A DNA stretch of 64,000 nucleotides. Origin: Bacteroidota bacterium (GTDB taxonomy: Bacteria; Bacteroidota; Bacteroidia; Cytophagales; Cyclobacteriaceae). Location of the stretch: the NCBI GenBank assembly GCA_013285945.1, contig JABDGP010000007.1:1-64000 (forward strand), in the 5' to 3' direction. Numbering within the stretch: position 1 is the stretch's first letter; the number at the start of each line of letters is the position of its first letter. Position numbers and translations under genes: made by a program. The notes under the pieces were generated by a model that did not search any database, was not told the DNA's origin, and saw nothing but the letters and a program-made list of their open reading frames with translations. This document shows, in pieces, positions 39,807-48,073 of this stretch.

Positions 39807-40950
39807 GAATTGATTTAATTACATAATCCTGTTCCTCTTCCGTTAAGGTTGGATACATGGGCAGGCTAAGGCACTGTTCGTAATAGTTTTCAGCCTGAGG
39901 AAAGTCACCTTTTTTATTTCCCAGAGACTGATAATAGGGCATGGTATGAACAGGGGCATAGTGAATTTGAGCATAAATGCTATTTTTTCGAAGCTCATCA
40001 TACACAGCCTTTCGATTACTCACCAACACGATGTATAAATGATATGCATGCTTTCCCGATGCGGGGGGCTTCAAGCTTCTGACACCCGCGTTCTTGAATG
40101 CTTTATCGTATTTACTTGCAATTTCCCATCTTTTTGAAAGTCCCTCATTGGCTCTTCTTAGTTGCGATATCCCCAATGCACATTGCATGTCGGTTAAACG
40201 ATAGTTATACCCCAAGTCAATCATTTCATAGTACCATCCTCCATGATTTTCTTTCATCAAATGCGAATCTCGGGTAATACCATGGGTGCGCAACAACAAA
40301 AGTTTTTCGTACAGGCCTTTATTATTAGTCGTTACCATTCCTCCTTCACCACAGGCAATGTGTTTAACCGGATGAAACGAGAAAATTGATAAATCGGCAT
40401 AAACACCATTACCACACATTTGCTTTTGGCCATGGCTATTCATAAAAAAACCTCCGGGAGCATGGCAAGCATCTTCGATAATCCAAAGACCGTGTTCGTC
40501 GGCTAAGTTTTTGAAAGGCTCAAGATTGACAGGATACCCTGCAAAGTCTACCGGTATAATTCCTTGATAAGTTCCCTTGGGCGATGATTCCAAAAGGTGC
40601 TTGACCTTTTTAAAGTCAAGAAGAATTGTTTCAGGATCAACATCGCTGAACACCACCTCTCCGCCGCAATACCGAATACAGTTTGCTGAAGCAGCAAACG
40701 TGATTGGCGTAGTAATAATTTTGGAGCTTTTGTTGACCTCCAAAGCCAGTGCGGCCAAATGAAGTGCCGCTGTCCCGTTTGCTACAGCTACAGCATATTT
40801 AGCCCCTACATAGCTGGCAAATTTTTGTTCAAACTCGTTGACCCTGGGGCCTTGAGTCAAATACTCAGAGGTAAGAGACTCAGTAACTGCGAGGATATCT
40901 TCGGGTGTAATATTTTGTTTGCCGTAAGGAATTATTTTCATCCCATCCAT
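39790..40950 (-). CDS. pseC: UDP-4-amino-4,6-dideoxy-N-acetyl-altrosamine transaminase
   Basis: IIPYGKQNITPEDILAVTESLTSEYLTQGPRVNEFEQKFASYVGAKYAVAVANGTAALHLA; FSFHPVKHIACGEGGM. Confidence 0.95.
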   Translation of the reverse strand: MDGMKIIPYGKQNITPEDILAVTESLTSEYLTQGPRVNEFEQKFASYVGAKYAVAVANGTAALHLAALALEVNKSSKIITTPITFAASANCIRYCGGEVVFSDVDPETILLDFKKVKHLLESSPKGTYQGIIPVDFAGYPVNLEPFKNLADEHGLWIIEDACHAPGGFFMNSHGQKQMCGNGVYADLSIFSFHPVKHIACGEGGMVTTNNKGLYEKLLLLRTHGITRDSHLMKENHGGWYYEMIDLGYNYRLTDMQCALGISQLRRANEGLSKRWEIASKYDKAFKNAGVRSLKPPASGKHAYHLYIVLVSNRKAVYDELRKNSIYAQIHYAPVHTMPYYQSLGNKKGDFPQAENYYEQCLSLPMYPTLTEEEQDYVIKSILEIAK

Positions 40951-40994
40951 TGATTATGTTATTTCAATTATTACAAAAGTATTAAGTGCCGATT

Positions 40995-41876
40995 TCACAG
41001 TTTCCAATTTGAAGGATTGAGCAGTGAAGTATTTTCGACTTGCAGTTTGCTTAATCTTTCCATCGCGTCTTCCGGAAAAACGGGAAGAATTGAGTCTATA
41101 TTTTGATCCAATTGCAGCTCAGTTTCTACTCCAATGAGTACATAGTCAATGTGGTTTTCACCAAGGGCAAAATTCAGGCAAGCCTGCATCACGCTAAGAT
41201 TATAGTCTGTTCTTATCTGATGAAAGTTGTGTAGTGGGTTTCTCAACTCCGTTAAATTTCCTAAAAGATCTTCGGGGTTTTTAAAAAAGAGGCCTTGCAA
41301 GAAAATTGAGCGCACGTGTATTTCTTTACCCTTCTGCTTTGCCCGTTTGAGCAAGTCTCTTTTTTGAGAGGATGCATCAAATGGATTATAAGGAATCTGA
41401 ATCACCGAAATCGTCTCATCATCGATAGCCTTCATAAACTCCTGAAGATGATAAACAGACAATCCGATTTGTTCAATTTTATTATTCTTTTTCAAATCAA
41501 TCAATTCCTTATGATTCCTTCCTGATACATAATCTAAATATCTATGATACATGTAAACATATAATCTATCAATAGCAAGCCCCTCCAGTGTCTTTTGAAC
41601 CTTTTGGGTCAGAGGGGTATCATCGTGGATAAATTTGCTTATTACTTTTTTAAACTGATTCTGTTTATTCTCTTTATGATAGCGTCCTATTATTTCTAAA
41701 GAATCTCCGTAGGCGTCCGCCGAATCTAAGATTTCAATGTTATAACTCCGTGCTTTTCCAAGAATCTTAAAAGCCTCCATTTGATCAGGCTTTCCCAAAC
41801 TATTATTGATTCCGTAAGGGAGACCCAACTGTACGGTTCCCAGAATCAATTTCCTGCTGCTTTGGACTGAGTTCAA
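40995..41876 (-). CDS. Aldo/keto reductase-family protein
   Basis: KLILGTVQLGLPYGINN, EILDSADAYGDSLEIIG, IGLSVYHLQEF. Confidence 0.87.
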   Translation of the reverse strand: MNSVQSSRKLILGTVQLGLPYGINNSLGKPDQMEAFKILGKARSYNIEILDSADAYGDSLEIIGRYHKENKQNQFKKVISKFIHDDTPLTQKVQKTLEGLAIDRLYVYMYHRYLDYVSGRNHKELIDLKKNNKIEQIGLSVYHLQEFMKAIDDETISVIQIPYNPFDASSQKRDLLKRAKQKGKEIHVRSIFLQGLFFKNPEDLLGNLTELRNPLHNFHQIRTDYNLSVMQACLNFALGENHIDYVLIGVETELQLDQNIDSILPVFPEDAMERLSKLQVENTSLLNPSNWKL

Positions 41877-42883
41877 GCTTCAAAATTTGAATCGACAAAT
41901 TTTTTTATTAATTGCCGCAAACTATCAACCGTTTCCCATTGAGCATTGCTACCTGAATCATAACTAAACCCCGCCGGAACATTTACACCCTTAAAATGAT
42001 TTTTGTATTCCTTTATGTCAAAAATTGGTTGTTGTGGCAAGATGCAATAGTATTTTCCAAGGTCAATTGTATTAATGGAGTCAGAAGCGGTAATCATTTC
42101 TTCATGTAGTTTTTCTCCTGGCCTCATTCCCACCAACTCCTGTCTGCATTCTGGCCCAATTGCCGTTGCAACGTCTACGATTTTATAGGATGGAATTTTA
42201 GGTACAAAAATTTCGCCCCCCCAGGCATTTTCGATAGCATTGAAAACCATTTCACATCCATCTTCCAGTGAAATATTAAAACGAGTCATGCGATTGTCGG
42301 TGATAGGAAGTACCCCTTCTTTTCTCTTCTTTAAAAAAAATGGCATTACAGAGCCATTAGATCCCATCACATTTCCATAGCGAACGACCGAGAAAGTGAT
42401 GTCTCTTTTTCCCCTAATATTATTCGCAGCGATAAACAACTTATCTGACGCCAATTTAGTAGCACCATAAAGATTAATCGGAGCAGCAGCCTTATCTGTA
42501 GATAGTGCCACAACTTTTTTTATTCCACATTTAAGAGCAGCGTTAATAACATTTTCAGCGCCAAGTATATTTGTTTTAACACATTCCATAGGGTTATATT
42601 CTGCCAAATGAACGTGCTTCATCGCCGCAGCGTGTATGACAATGTCTATTCCTTCAAATGCGCTTATTAATCTGCTTTCTTCTCTTACATCGCCAATGAA
42701 ATAACGGATGGCTGGATATTTATCTTCGGGGTATTCAATGGCCATTTGATAATGTTTTTGCTCATCTCTGGATAGGATGACAAGTCGTTTTACCTCAGGA
42801 AATCTTTTAAAAATTAATTTGGTAAACATCTTACCAAAAGAACCGGTACCTCCGGTTATCAATACACTTTTATTGTTAAGCAT
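41873..42883 (-). CDS. pseB: UDP-N-acetylglucosamine 4,6-dehydratase (inverting)
   Basis: SVLITGGTGSFGKMFTK, SRDEQKHYQMA, AAAMKHVHLAEYNPMECVKTNILGAENV, STDKAAAPINLYGATKLASD, RYGNVMGSNGSV. Confidence 0.97.
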   Translation of the reverse strand: MLNNKSVLITGGTGSFGKMFTKLIFKRFPEVKRLVILSRDEQKHYQMAIEYPEDKYPAIRYFIGDVREESRLISAFEGIDIVIHAAAMKHVHLAEYNPMECVKTNILGAENVINAALKCGIKKVVALSTDKAAAPINLYGATKLASDKLFIAANNIRGKRDITFSVVRYGNVMGSNGSVMPFFLKKRKEGVLPITDNRMTRFNISLEDGCEMVFNAIENAWGGEIFVPKIPSYKIVDVATAIGPECRQELVGMRPGEKLHEEMITASDSINTIDLGKYYCILPQQPIFDIKEYKNHFKGVNVPAGFSYDSGSNAQWETVDSLRQLIKKFVDSNFEA

Positions 42884-42894
42884 AAATTTTATCT

Positions 42895-43824
42895 CTAAGA
42901 TGCAATATTCTTATCCGTTTCAACTAAATTCCTGAGCCCAGATTCGAGGTCAATTCTGTATTTCCAACCTAAGCTTGTTAACTTACTTACATCCATAAGT
43001 TTACGGAAAGTTCCATCAGGTTTGGAGGGGTCAAATTTAATGTCGCCATTAAATCCGGTTATTTTTTTTATCAATTGTGCCAGTTCAGCAATCGAAAGAT
43101 CTTTCCCGGTACCAACATTTATGAACCCAGTCTCTTTGTAGTACGTCATCAAGAATAGGCACGCATCAGCCAAATCATTCACATGTAAAAATTCTCGCAT
43201 TGGAGCTCCCGACCCCCAAACTTCTACAAAGGGCAACCCGTTTATTTTTGCATTAATAAATTTCTTTAGCAAAGCAGGTATTACGTGCGAGTTGTTCAAA
43301 TTATAATTGTCATTAGGCCCGTAAAGATTAGTTGGCATTGCGCTGATAAAATCACATCCGTATTGCCTTCGGTAGCTCTCACATAGTTTTATACCCGCAA
43401 TCTTAGCTATTGCATAGGGTTCATTGGTTTCCTCAAGAAATCCTGAAAGCAGATACTCTTCTTTTAAAGGCTGGTGCGCCAACTTGGGGTAAATGCAAGA
43501 TGAACCGAGAAACAAGAGCTTTTTAACTTTATGAACATAACTCTGTTGGATCACGTTACTCTCGATCATGAGATTTTCATAAAGAAAATCCGCCCGGTAC
43601 GTATTGTTGGCCAGTATACCCCCAACTTTTGCTGCAGCCAAAAAAACATATTCAGGCTTTTCCGTGGAAAAGAAACTTTCAACTGCTGCCTGATTTCTCA
43701 GATCAAGTTCGGATGAAGATCTCAGCACCAAATTAGTGTAGCCTTCACTAGTTAATTTTCTCACAATCGCAGACCCGACCATACCATTATGGCCAGCTAC
43801 GTAAATCTTAGATGATTTTTCCAT
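42895..43824 (-). CDS. fcl: GDP-L-fucose synthase
   Basis: [66 protein letters not shown]. Confidence 0.97.
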   Translation of the reverse strand: MEKSSKIYVAGHNGMVGSAIVRKLTSEGYTNLVLRSSSELDLRNQAAVESFFSTEKPEYVFLAAAKVGGILANNTYRADFLYENLMIESNVIQQSYVHKVKKLLFLGSSCIYPKLAHQPLKEEYLLSGFLEETNEPYAIAKIAGIKLCESYRRQYGCDFISAMPTNLYGPNDNYNLNNSHVIPALLKKFINAKINGLPFVEVWGSGAPMREFLHVNDLADACLFLMTYYKETGFINVGTGKDLSIAELAQLIKKITGFNGDIKFDPSKPDGTFRKLMDVSKLTSLGWKYRIDLESGLRNLVETDKNIAS

Positions 43825-44936
43825 TATTCGTGATACTGGAAAATTTTATGTCCTCCTTCTTTCAAGTAATGATCACGCTTGAAGAGTTCAAGGTCGCTCT
43901 TTACCATATCATCAATCAAAGAATCCAAATTGTATTTCAATTCCCATTTCAAATCGCGTTTTGCTTTAGTTGGATCACCAATTAATAACTCAACCTCCGT
44001 TGGCCTAAAGTATTTTGGATCAATCTTTACGACAACTTCTCCCACCCGTACTTTAACATCGGTATTTGAGATTTTAGAAACATATCCTATTTCATCAATT
44101 CCTTTTCCTTTAAACTCAATATCAATTCCCAATCTTTGGAACGCCTTGATGATAAACTCTCTTACTGTAGTTGTAACCCCTGTGGCTATTACAAAATCAT
44201 CAGCCTTATCTTGCTGAAGCATTAACCACATCGCCTGAACGTAGTCTTTGGCATGTCCCCAATCACGCTTCGCGTCTATATTACCCATAAATACAGTCTT
44301 TTGAAGCCCCAAGGCAATGCGGCAGGCTGCCCTTGTTATTTTCCGTGTGACAAACGTTTCACCACGCAAAGGCGACTCATGATTAAATAAAATTCCATTG
44401 CATGCAAACAGGTTATAAGCCTCCCTGTAGTTCACTGTGATCCAATAGCTGTATAGCTTTGCTACTGCATAAGGGGAGCGAGGGTAGAACGGTGTTGTTT
44501 CGCTTTGTGGTACTGCCTGTACCAATCCATAGAGTTCTGATGTTGACGCCTGATAAAATTTCGTTTTTTTTGTCAAGCCCAAAATCCGAATTGCCTCAAG
44601 TATTCGCAGGGCACCGATACCATCAGCATTTGCTGTGTATTCTGGCATATCAAAACTTACCTTCACATGAGACATTGCCCCAAGGTTGTAAATTTCATCA
44701 GGTTTAACTTCCTGGATAATCCGGATCACATTGACGGAGTCTGTCAGGTCACCATAATGAAGTCGGAGATTTACGTTTTCTTCATGTGGATCCTGATACA
44801 GATGATCAATGCGATCGGTATTGAATAAAGAGCTTCTCCTCTTCAATCCATGAACTTCATACCCCTTTGAGAGCAGTAATTCTGCTAAATAGGCACCATC
44901 TTGGCCGGTAATACCTGTGATAAGGGCTTTTTTCAT
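43824..44936 (-). CDS. gmd: GDP-mannose 4,6-dehydratase
   Basis: [77 protein letters not shown]. Confidence 0.98.
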   Translation of the reverse strand: MKKALITGITGQDGAYLAELLLSKGYEVHGLKRRSSLFNTDRIDHLYQDPHEENVNLRLHYGDLTDSVNVIRIIQEVKPDEIYNLGAMSHVKVSFDMPEYTANADGIGALRILEAIRILGLTKKTKFYQASTSELYGLVQAVPQSETTPFYPRSPYAVAKLYSYWITVNYREAYNLFACNGILFNHESPLRGETFVTRKITRAACRIALGLQKTVFMGNIDAKRDWGHAKDYVQAMWLMLQQDKADDFVIATGVTTTVREFIIKAFQRLGIDIEFKGKGIDEIGYVSKISNTDVKVRVGEVVVKIDPKYFRPTEVELLIGDPTKAKRDLKWELKYNLDSLIDDMVKSDLELFKRDHYLKEGGHKIFQYHE

Positions 44937-44955
44937 TCAAAAATTTAATTCCAGG

Positions 44956-44963
44956 CAAAGATA
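44956..44963 (-). promoter_or_regulatory. Candidate -7 element (TATCTTTG) of the polysaccharide locus
   Basis: caaagata on +, i.e. TATCTTTG on -, matching the Bacteroidota TAnnTTTG consensus 20 nt upstream of gmd; TTG 15 nt further upstream (44979-44981) is a poorly spaced -33 candidate. Confidence 0.5.
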
Positions 44964-45104
44964 GAAATTTCCGCTGTCCAATGGATTCCCTCAGGTAGCT
45001 GCAAAACCCCGCATCTATATCTTTCCGTTCAGTAAAGCGGCTTGGATCGTTTTTTTATTTTTACGATTCCCTGTATTTTGATGAGATTTGCAAAAAAAAT
45101 AAAA

Positions 45105-45932
45105 ATGGAAAATAGATCTACCGATGAGATTGACCTTCAGGAGCTTGGGGTGAAAGTAATTCAATACTTTAGAAAACACTTGAAATTTGTTCTGATCTCG
45201 TCATCGGTTGGAATTGCACTTTCAATAGTGGTTTATTCTCTGTCTCCCAAAGTGTTTGAAAGTAAGATGCTTTTACTCTCGGATATCCTCACAGAACCGT
45301 ATAGCAAACAAATCACAGAAAGTTTAAATAATTTGATAAGGGAGAAAAACAAGAAGGGATTATCGTTACGCTTAACTCTCACTGAAGAAGAAGCTGAACT
45401 AATTGACCTCATCGAAATTGAAAGCGTCAAAAAAGATAAAGATAAGAGTGACGCCAGCATCTTTCTTGTAACAGTCGACATTAGAGACCGGGCAATACTT
45501 TCAAAACTTCAGGATGGTATGATTCAGTTTTTGAGGAATAATGAATTTGTCAAAATCAGAGTTCGACAAAGAAAGGAAATGTATCAGAGCCTGGTTGATA
45601 AAATTGGTACTGAAATCAGCTCTTTAGATAGCCTAAAAAGGCGCTTATTTTTGGGCAAGCCTGTTTATTCCAAAAGTGCCGAAATGCTGTTGATTGATCC
45701 TACTAGCATCTACTCTAAGATTATCGAACTAAGCAAAGAACAAATAGGTTATAAAAACGCCCTTGAGCTGGTAGACAGCATTCAATTAGTAGAAGGGTTT
45801 ACCGTTTTTGAAAAGCCGGCTTCTCCAAAACTTTCCATATTCCTAGTGGCTGGTTTTACCATCGGATTTCTGTTTGCAATTGGCCTGTTGACCTTACTTC
45901 AGTTATTCAAATTGGCTAACAACGAGGCTTGA
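45105..45932 (+). CDS. Wzz-like chain-length determinant protein
   Basis: Two terminal TM helices around a coiled-coil periplasmic domain; 'EIDLQELGVKVIQYFRKHLKFVLISSSVGIALSIVVYSLSPKVFES' and 'PKLSIFLVAGFTIGFLFAIGLLTLL'; start moved from 45042 to Met22. Confidence 0.78.
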   Translation: MENRSTDEIDLQELGVKVIQYFRKHLKFVLISSSVGIALSIVVYSLSPKVFESKMLLLSDILTEPYSKQITESLNNLIREKNKKGLSLRLTLTEEEAELIDLIEIESVKKDKDKSDASIFLVTVDIRDRAILSKLQDGMIQFLRNNEFVKIRVRQRKEMYQSLVDKIGTEISSLDSLKRRLFLGKPVYSKSAEMLLIDPTSIYSKIIELSKEQIGYKNALELVDSIQLVEGFTVFEKPASPKLSIFLVAGFTIGFLFAIGLLTLLQLFKLANNEA

Positions 45933-46591
45933 AAGCAATCGGGCAACTTATATTAAAAGAATTCAAACTAGAACTGAGGCGCAAGGCTGTAGTTTCGGGA
46001 CTGGCTCTCTATTTATTCAGCACGATTTTTATCAGCTACCTTGCATTTGCTCTTCGTCAAAACCTAATAACTCCGTTAGTGTGGAGTGCGCTTTTTTGGA
46101 TCACCATCTTATTCACCGCTATTAATACGATTGCCAAAAGCTTTATAGGCGAAAAACGTGGTCTCGATATTTATTTCTACTCTATCGCAAGTCCGGTAGA
46201 GGTTTTGCTCTCAAAAATCATATACAATTTCCTGCTATGCCTTTTGCTTTCGCTGACAGGATATTTGTTGTTTGTTCTTTTTCTAAATGACCCGATTCAG
46301 GATAAATTGACTTTTGTAGTTACGCTCATTTTGGCTTCCGGCGGCTTTGCATCTTCGCTCACACTGCTCTCAGGCATTGCCTCAAAAGCCAGTAACAGCA
46401 ACATCCTTATGGCGGTACTGAGTTTCCCAGTCATAATTTCAATTCTTCTAATCGTCATAAGGATCACCAAAAATTGTATGGACGGATTGGACCCAAGTGT
46501 GAGTTACGACAGGCTCCTCTCATTGCTGGCCATCAATGCTTTGGTTGCCGCTATCTCCTACTTACTATTTCCATTTACCTGGAAAAGTTAA
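45929..46591 (+). CDS. ccmB: CcmB-like haem exporter subunit
   Basis: 'QLILKEFKLELRRKAVVSGLALYLFSTIFI', 'IAKSFIGEKRGLDIYFYSIASPVEVLLSKIIYNFLL'; apparent TTG start overlapping the upstream TGA. Confidence 0.87.
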   Translation: MKAIGQLILKEFKLELRRKAVVSGLALYLFSTIFISYLAFALRQNLITPLVWSALFWITILFTAINTIAKSFIGEKRGLDIYFYSIASPVEVLLSKIIYNFLLCLLLSLTGYLLFVLFLNDPIQDKLTFVVTLILASGGFASSLTLLSGIASKASNSNILMAVLSFPVIISILLIVIRITKNCMDGLDPSVSYDRLLSLLAINALVAAISYLLFPFTWKS

Positions 46592-46659
46592 CGGACTTTA
46601 AAATAGTAGAGGACTTCTGATGTTTATGGAATAAATTTGACCATTATTTCAATGCTCTG

Positions 46660-47337
46660 ATGAAATCCAATTGGTGGAAAATACTAAGTATAATTTTGCT
46701 GGTCTACTCGATCATTGGCGGGCTGCTCTTTGCAGTGCCTCGCCTGAATATCGTGAATGAAACAATACGAGCGCTCTATTTTCATGTGCCGATGTGGTTT
46801 GGCATGGTAGTTCTTTTCCTCGCCTCAACTATTTATGCAATAAAATATTTGAGGAATCCAAACTTTCAAAACGATACCTACTCTGTAGAGTTTGCCAATG
46901 TAGGTCTGGTGTTTGGGCTGCTTGGCATTTTTACAGGGATGATTTGGGCTAACTACACATGGGGCTCGCCCTGGCATGGTGACCCAAAACAAAATGGTGC
47001 AGCCATAGCGCTGCTCGTTTACCTTGCTTATTTTATTTTGCGAGGATCAGTAAACAATGAAGAGCAGCGTGCCCGATTGAGTGCTGTCTACAATATTTTT
47101 GCATTTGTTGCGATGGTACCGTTAATCTTTATAATCCCACGTATGACGAGCAGCATGCACCCCGGCAGCGGTGGGAATCCTGGATTTAATATGTATGATC
47201 TGGACAGTAAGATGCGGATGGTCTTTTATCCTGCCGTAATCGGTTGGATTTTATTGGGAGTTTGGATTGCGTCATTACGTATTCGGATGAGAATAGCAGA
47301 GGAAAAAATTATAGAATCAGAAAATGAAAACGCATAA
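46660..47337 (+). CDS. ccmC: CcmC/CcsA-like cytochrome c biogenesis protein
   Basis: 'ALYFHVPMWFGMVVLFLASTIYAIKYL', 'WANYTWGSPWHGDPKQNGAAIALLVYLAYFIL'. Confidence 0.9.
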   Translation: MKSNWWKILSIILLVYSIIGGLLFAVPRLNIVNETIRALYFHVPMWFGMVVLFLASTIYAIKYLRNPNFQNDTYSVEFANVGLVFGLLGIFTGMIWANYTWGSPWHGDPKQNGAAIALLVYLAYFILRGSVNNEEQRARLSAVYNIFAFVAMVPLIFIIPRMTSSMHPGSGGNPGFNMYDLDSKMRMVFYPAVIGWILLGVWIASLRIRMRIAEEKIIESENENA

Positions 47338-47539
47338 TAAATACCTACTGTTGGGTTTATTCCTATTAATAAATTCAGCTTTGGCTGCACAAGATGCAGA
47401 AATGGCCGACACGCTGCGATCTGAAGGGAAGATCTTTGTAGTGGTAGCTATCATTCTGGTGATTTTTCTTGGACTCATTGCATTATTAATATATACCGAT
47501 CGCAAAGTTTCCAGGCTTGAGAAGAGACTTCCGAAATAG
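47324..47539 (+). CDS. CcmD-like small membrane protein
   Basis: 71 aa, signal/TM, central TM and 'YTDRKVSRLEKRLPK' tail; overlaps ccmC by 14 nt between ccmC and ccmE. Confidence 0.7.
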   Translation: MKTHNKYLLLGLFLLINSALAAQDAEMADTLRSEGKIFVVVAIILVIFLGLIALLIYTDRKVSRLEKRLPK

Positions 47540-47611
47540 CTACTCGGTATCATAGCAATTATCGGGTATGCCAAATAACTAATAACGATTACCTTTGCAG
47601 GTCTGTCAAAT

Positions 47612-48019
47612 ATGAAACGTTCACACATCATTGCAATCATCATCGTAGCTGCTGCCATTGGCATTATTATTACCACGGCTGGTGATGCCAGCACCTATGT
47701 AAATTTTGATCAGGCACAACAAATGTCTGACGCAGGTAATTCCACCCCTATTCATGTAGTGGGTAGTTTGAAAAAAGACCAGAGTGGCCACATCATCGGG
47801 CTGGAGAACAGCGTTGACAAACTCTCATTTTCGTTTGTATTAGTAGACGATAATCATCAAGAACAAAAAGTTTTTTACAATGAACCAATGCCTCCGGATT
47901 TCCTACGAAGCGAAAAGGTAGTTGTCGTCGGTGGCTATCAAAACAGTCAATTCGTTGCTAAGAAAATTTTGCTTAAGTGCCCAAGCAAGTATCAGGAACA
48001 AAAGCTTGTTACCCGTTAA
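47612..48019 (+). CDS. ccmE: CcmE-type haem chaperone, CxxxY variant
   Basis: N-terminal TM, OB-fold signature 'PPDFLRSEKVVVVGGYQNSQFVAKKILLKCPSKYQ'. Confidence 0.9.
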   Translation: MKRSHIIAIIIVAAAIGIIITTAGDASTYVNFDQAQQMSDAGNSTPIHVVGSLKKDQSGHIIGLENSVDKLSFSFVLVDDNHQEQKVFYNEPMPPDFLRSEKVVVVGGYQNSQFVAKKILLKCPSKYQEQKLVTR

Positions 48020-48073
48020 TAGCTAAGCGTTAATCGGAGATGCTATTGACCAATAACGATTAACCATTCACCC

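Noticed and set aside
45018-45025. TATCTTTC as promoter for the Wzz-like gene
   Set aside because: One mismatch to TAnnTTTG and no clear -33 element; not strong enough to list as a feature
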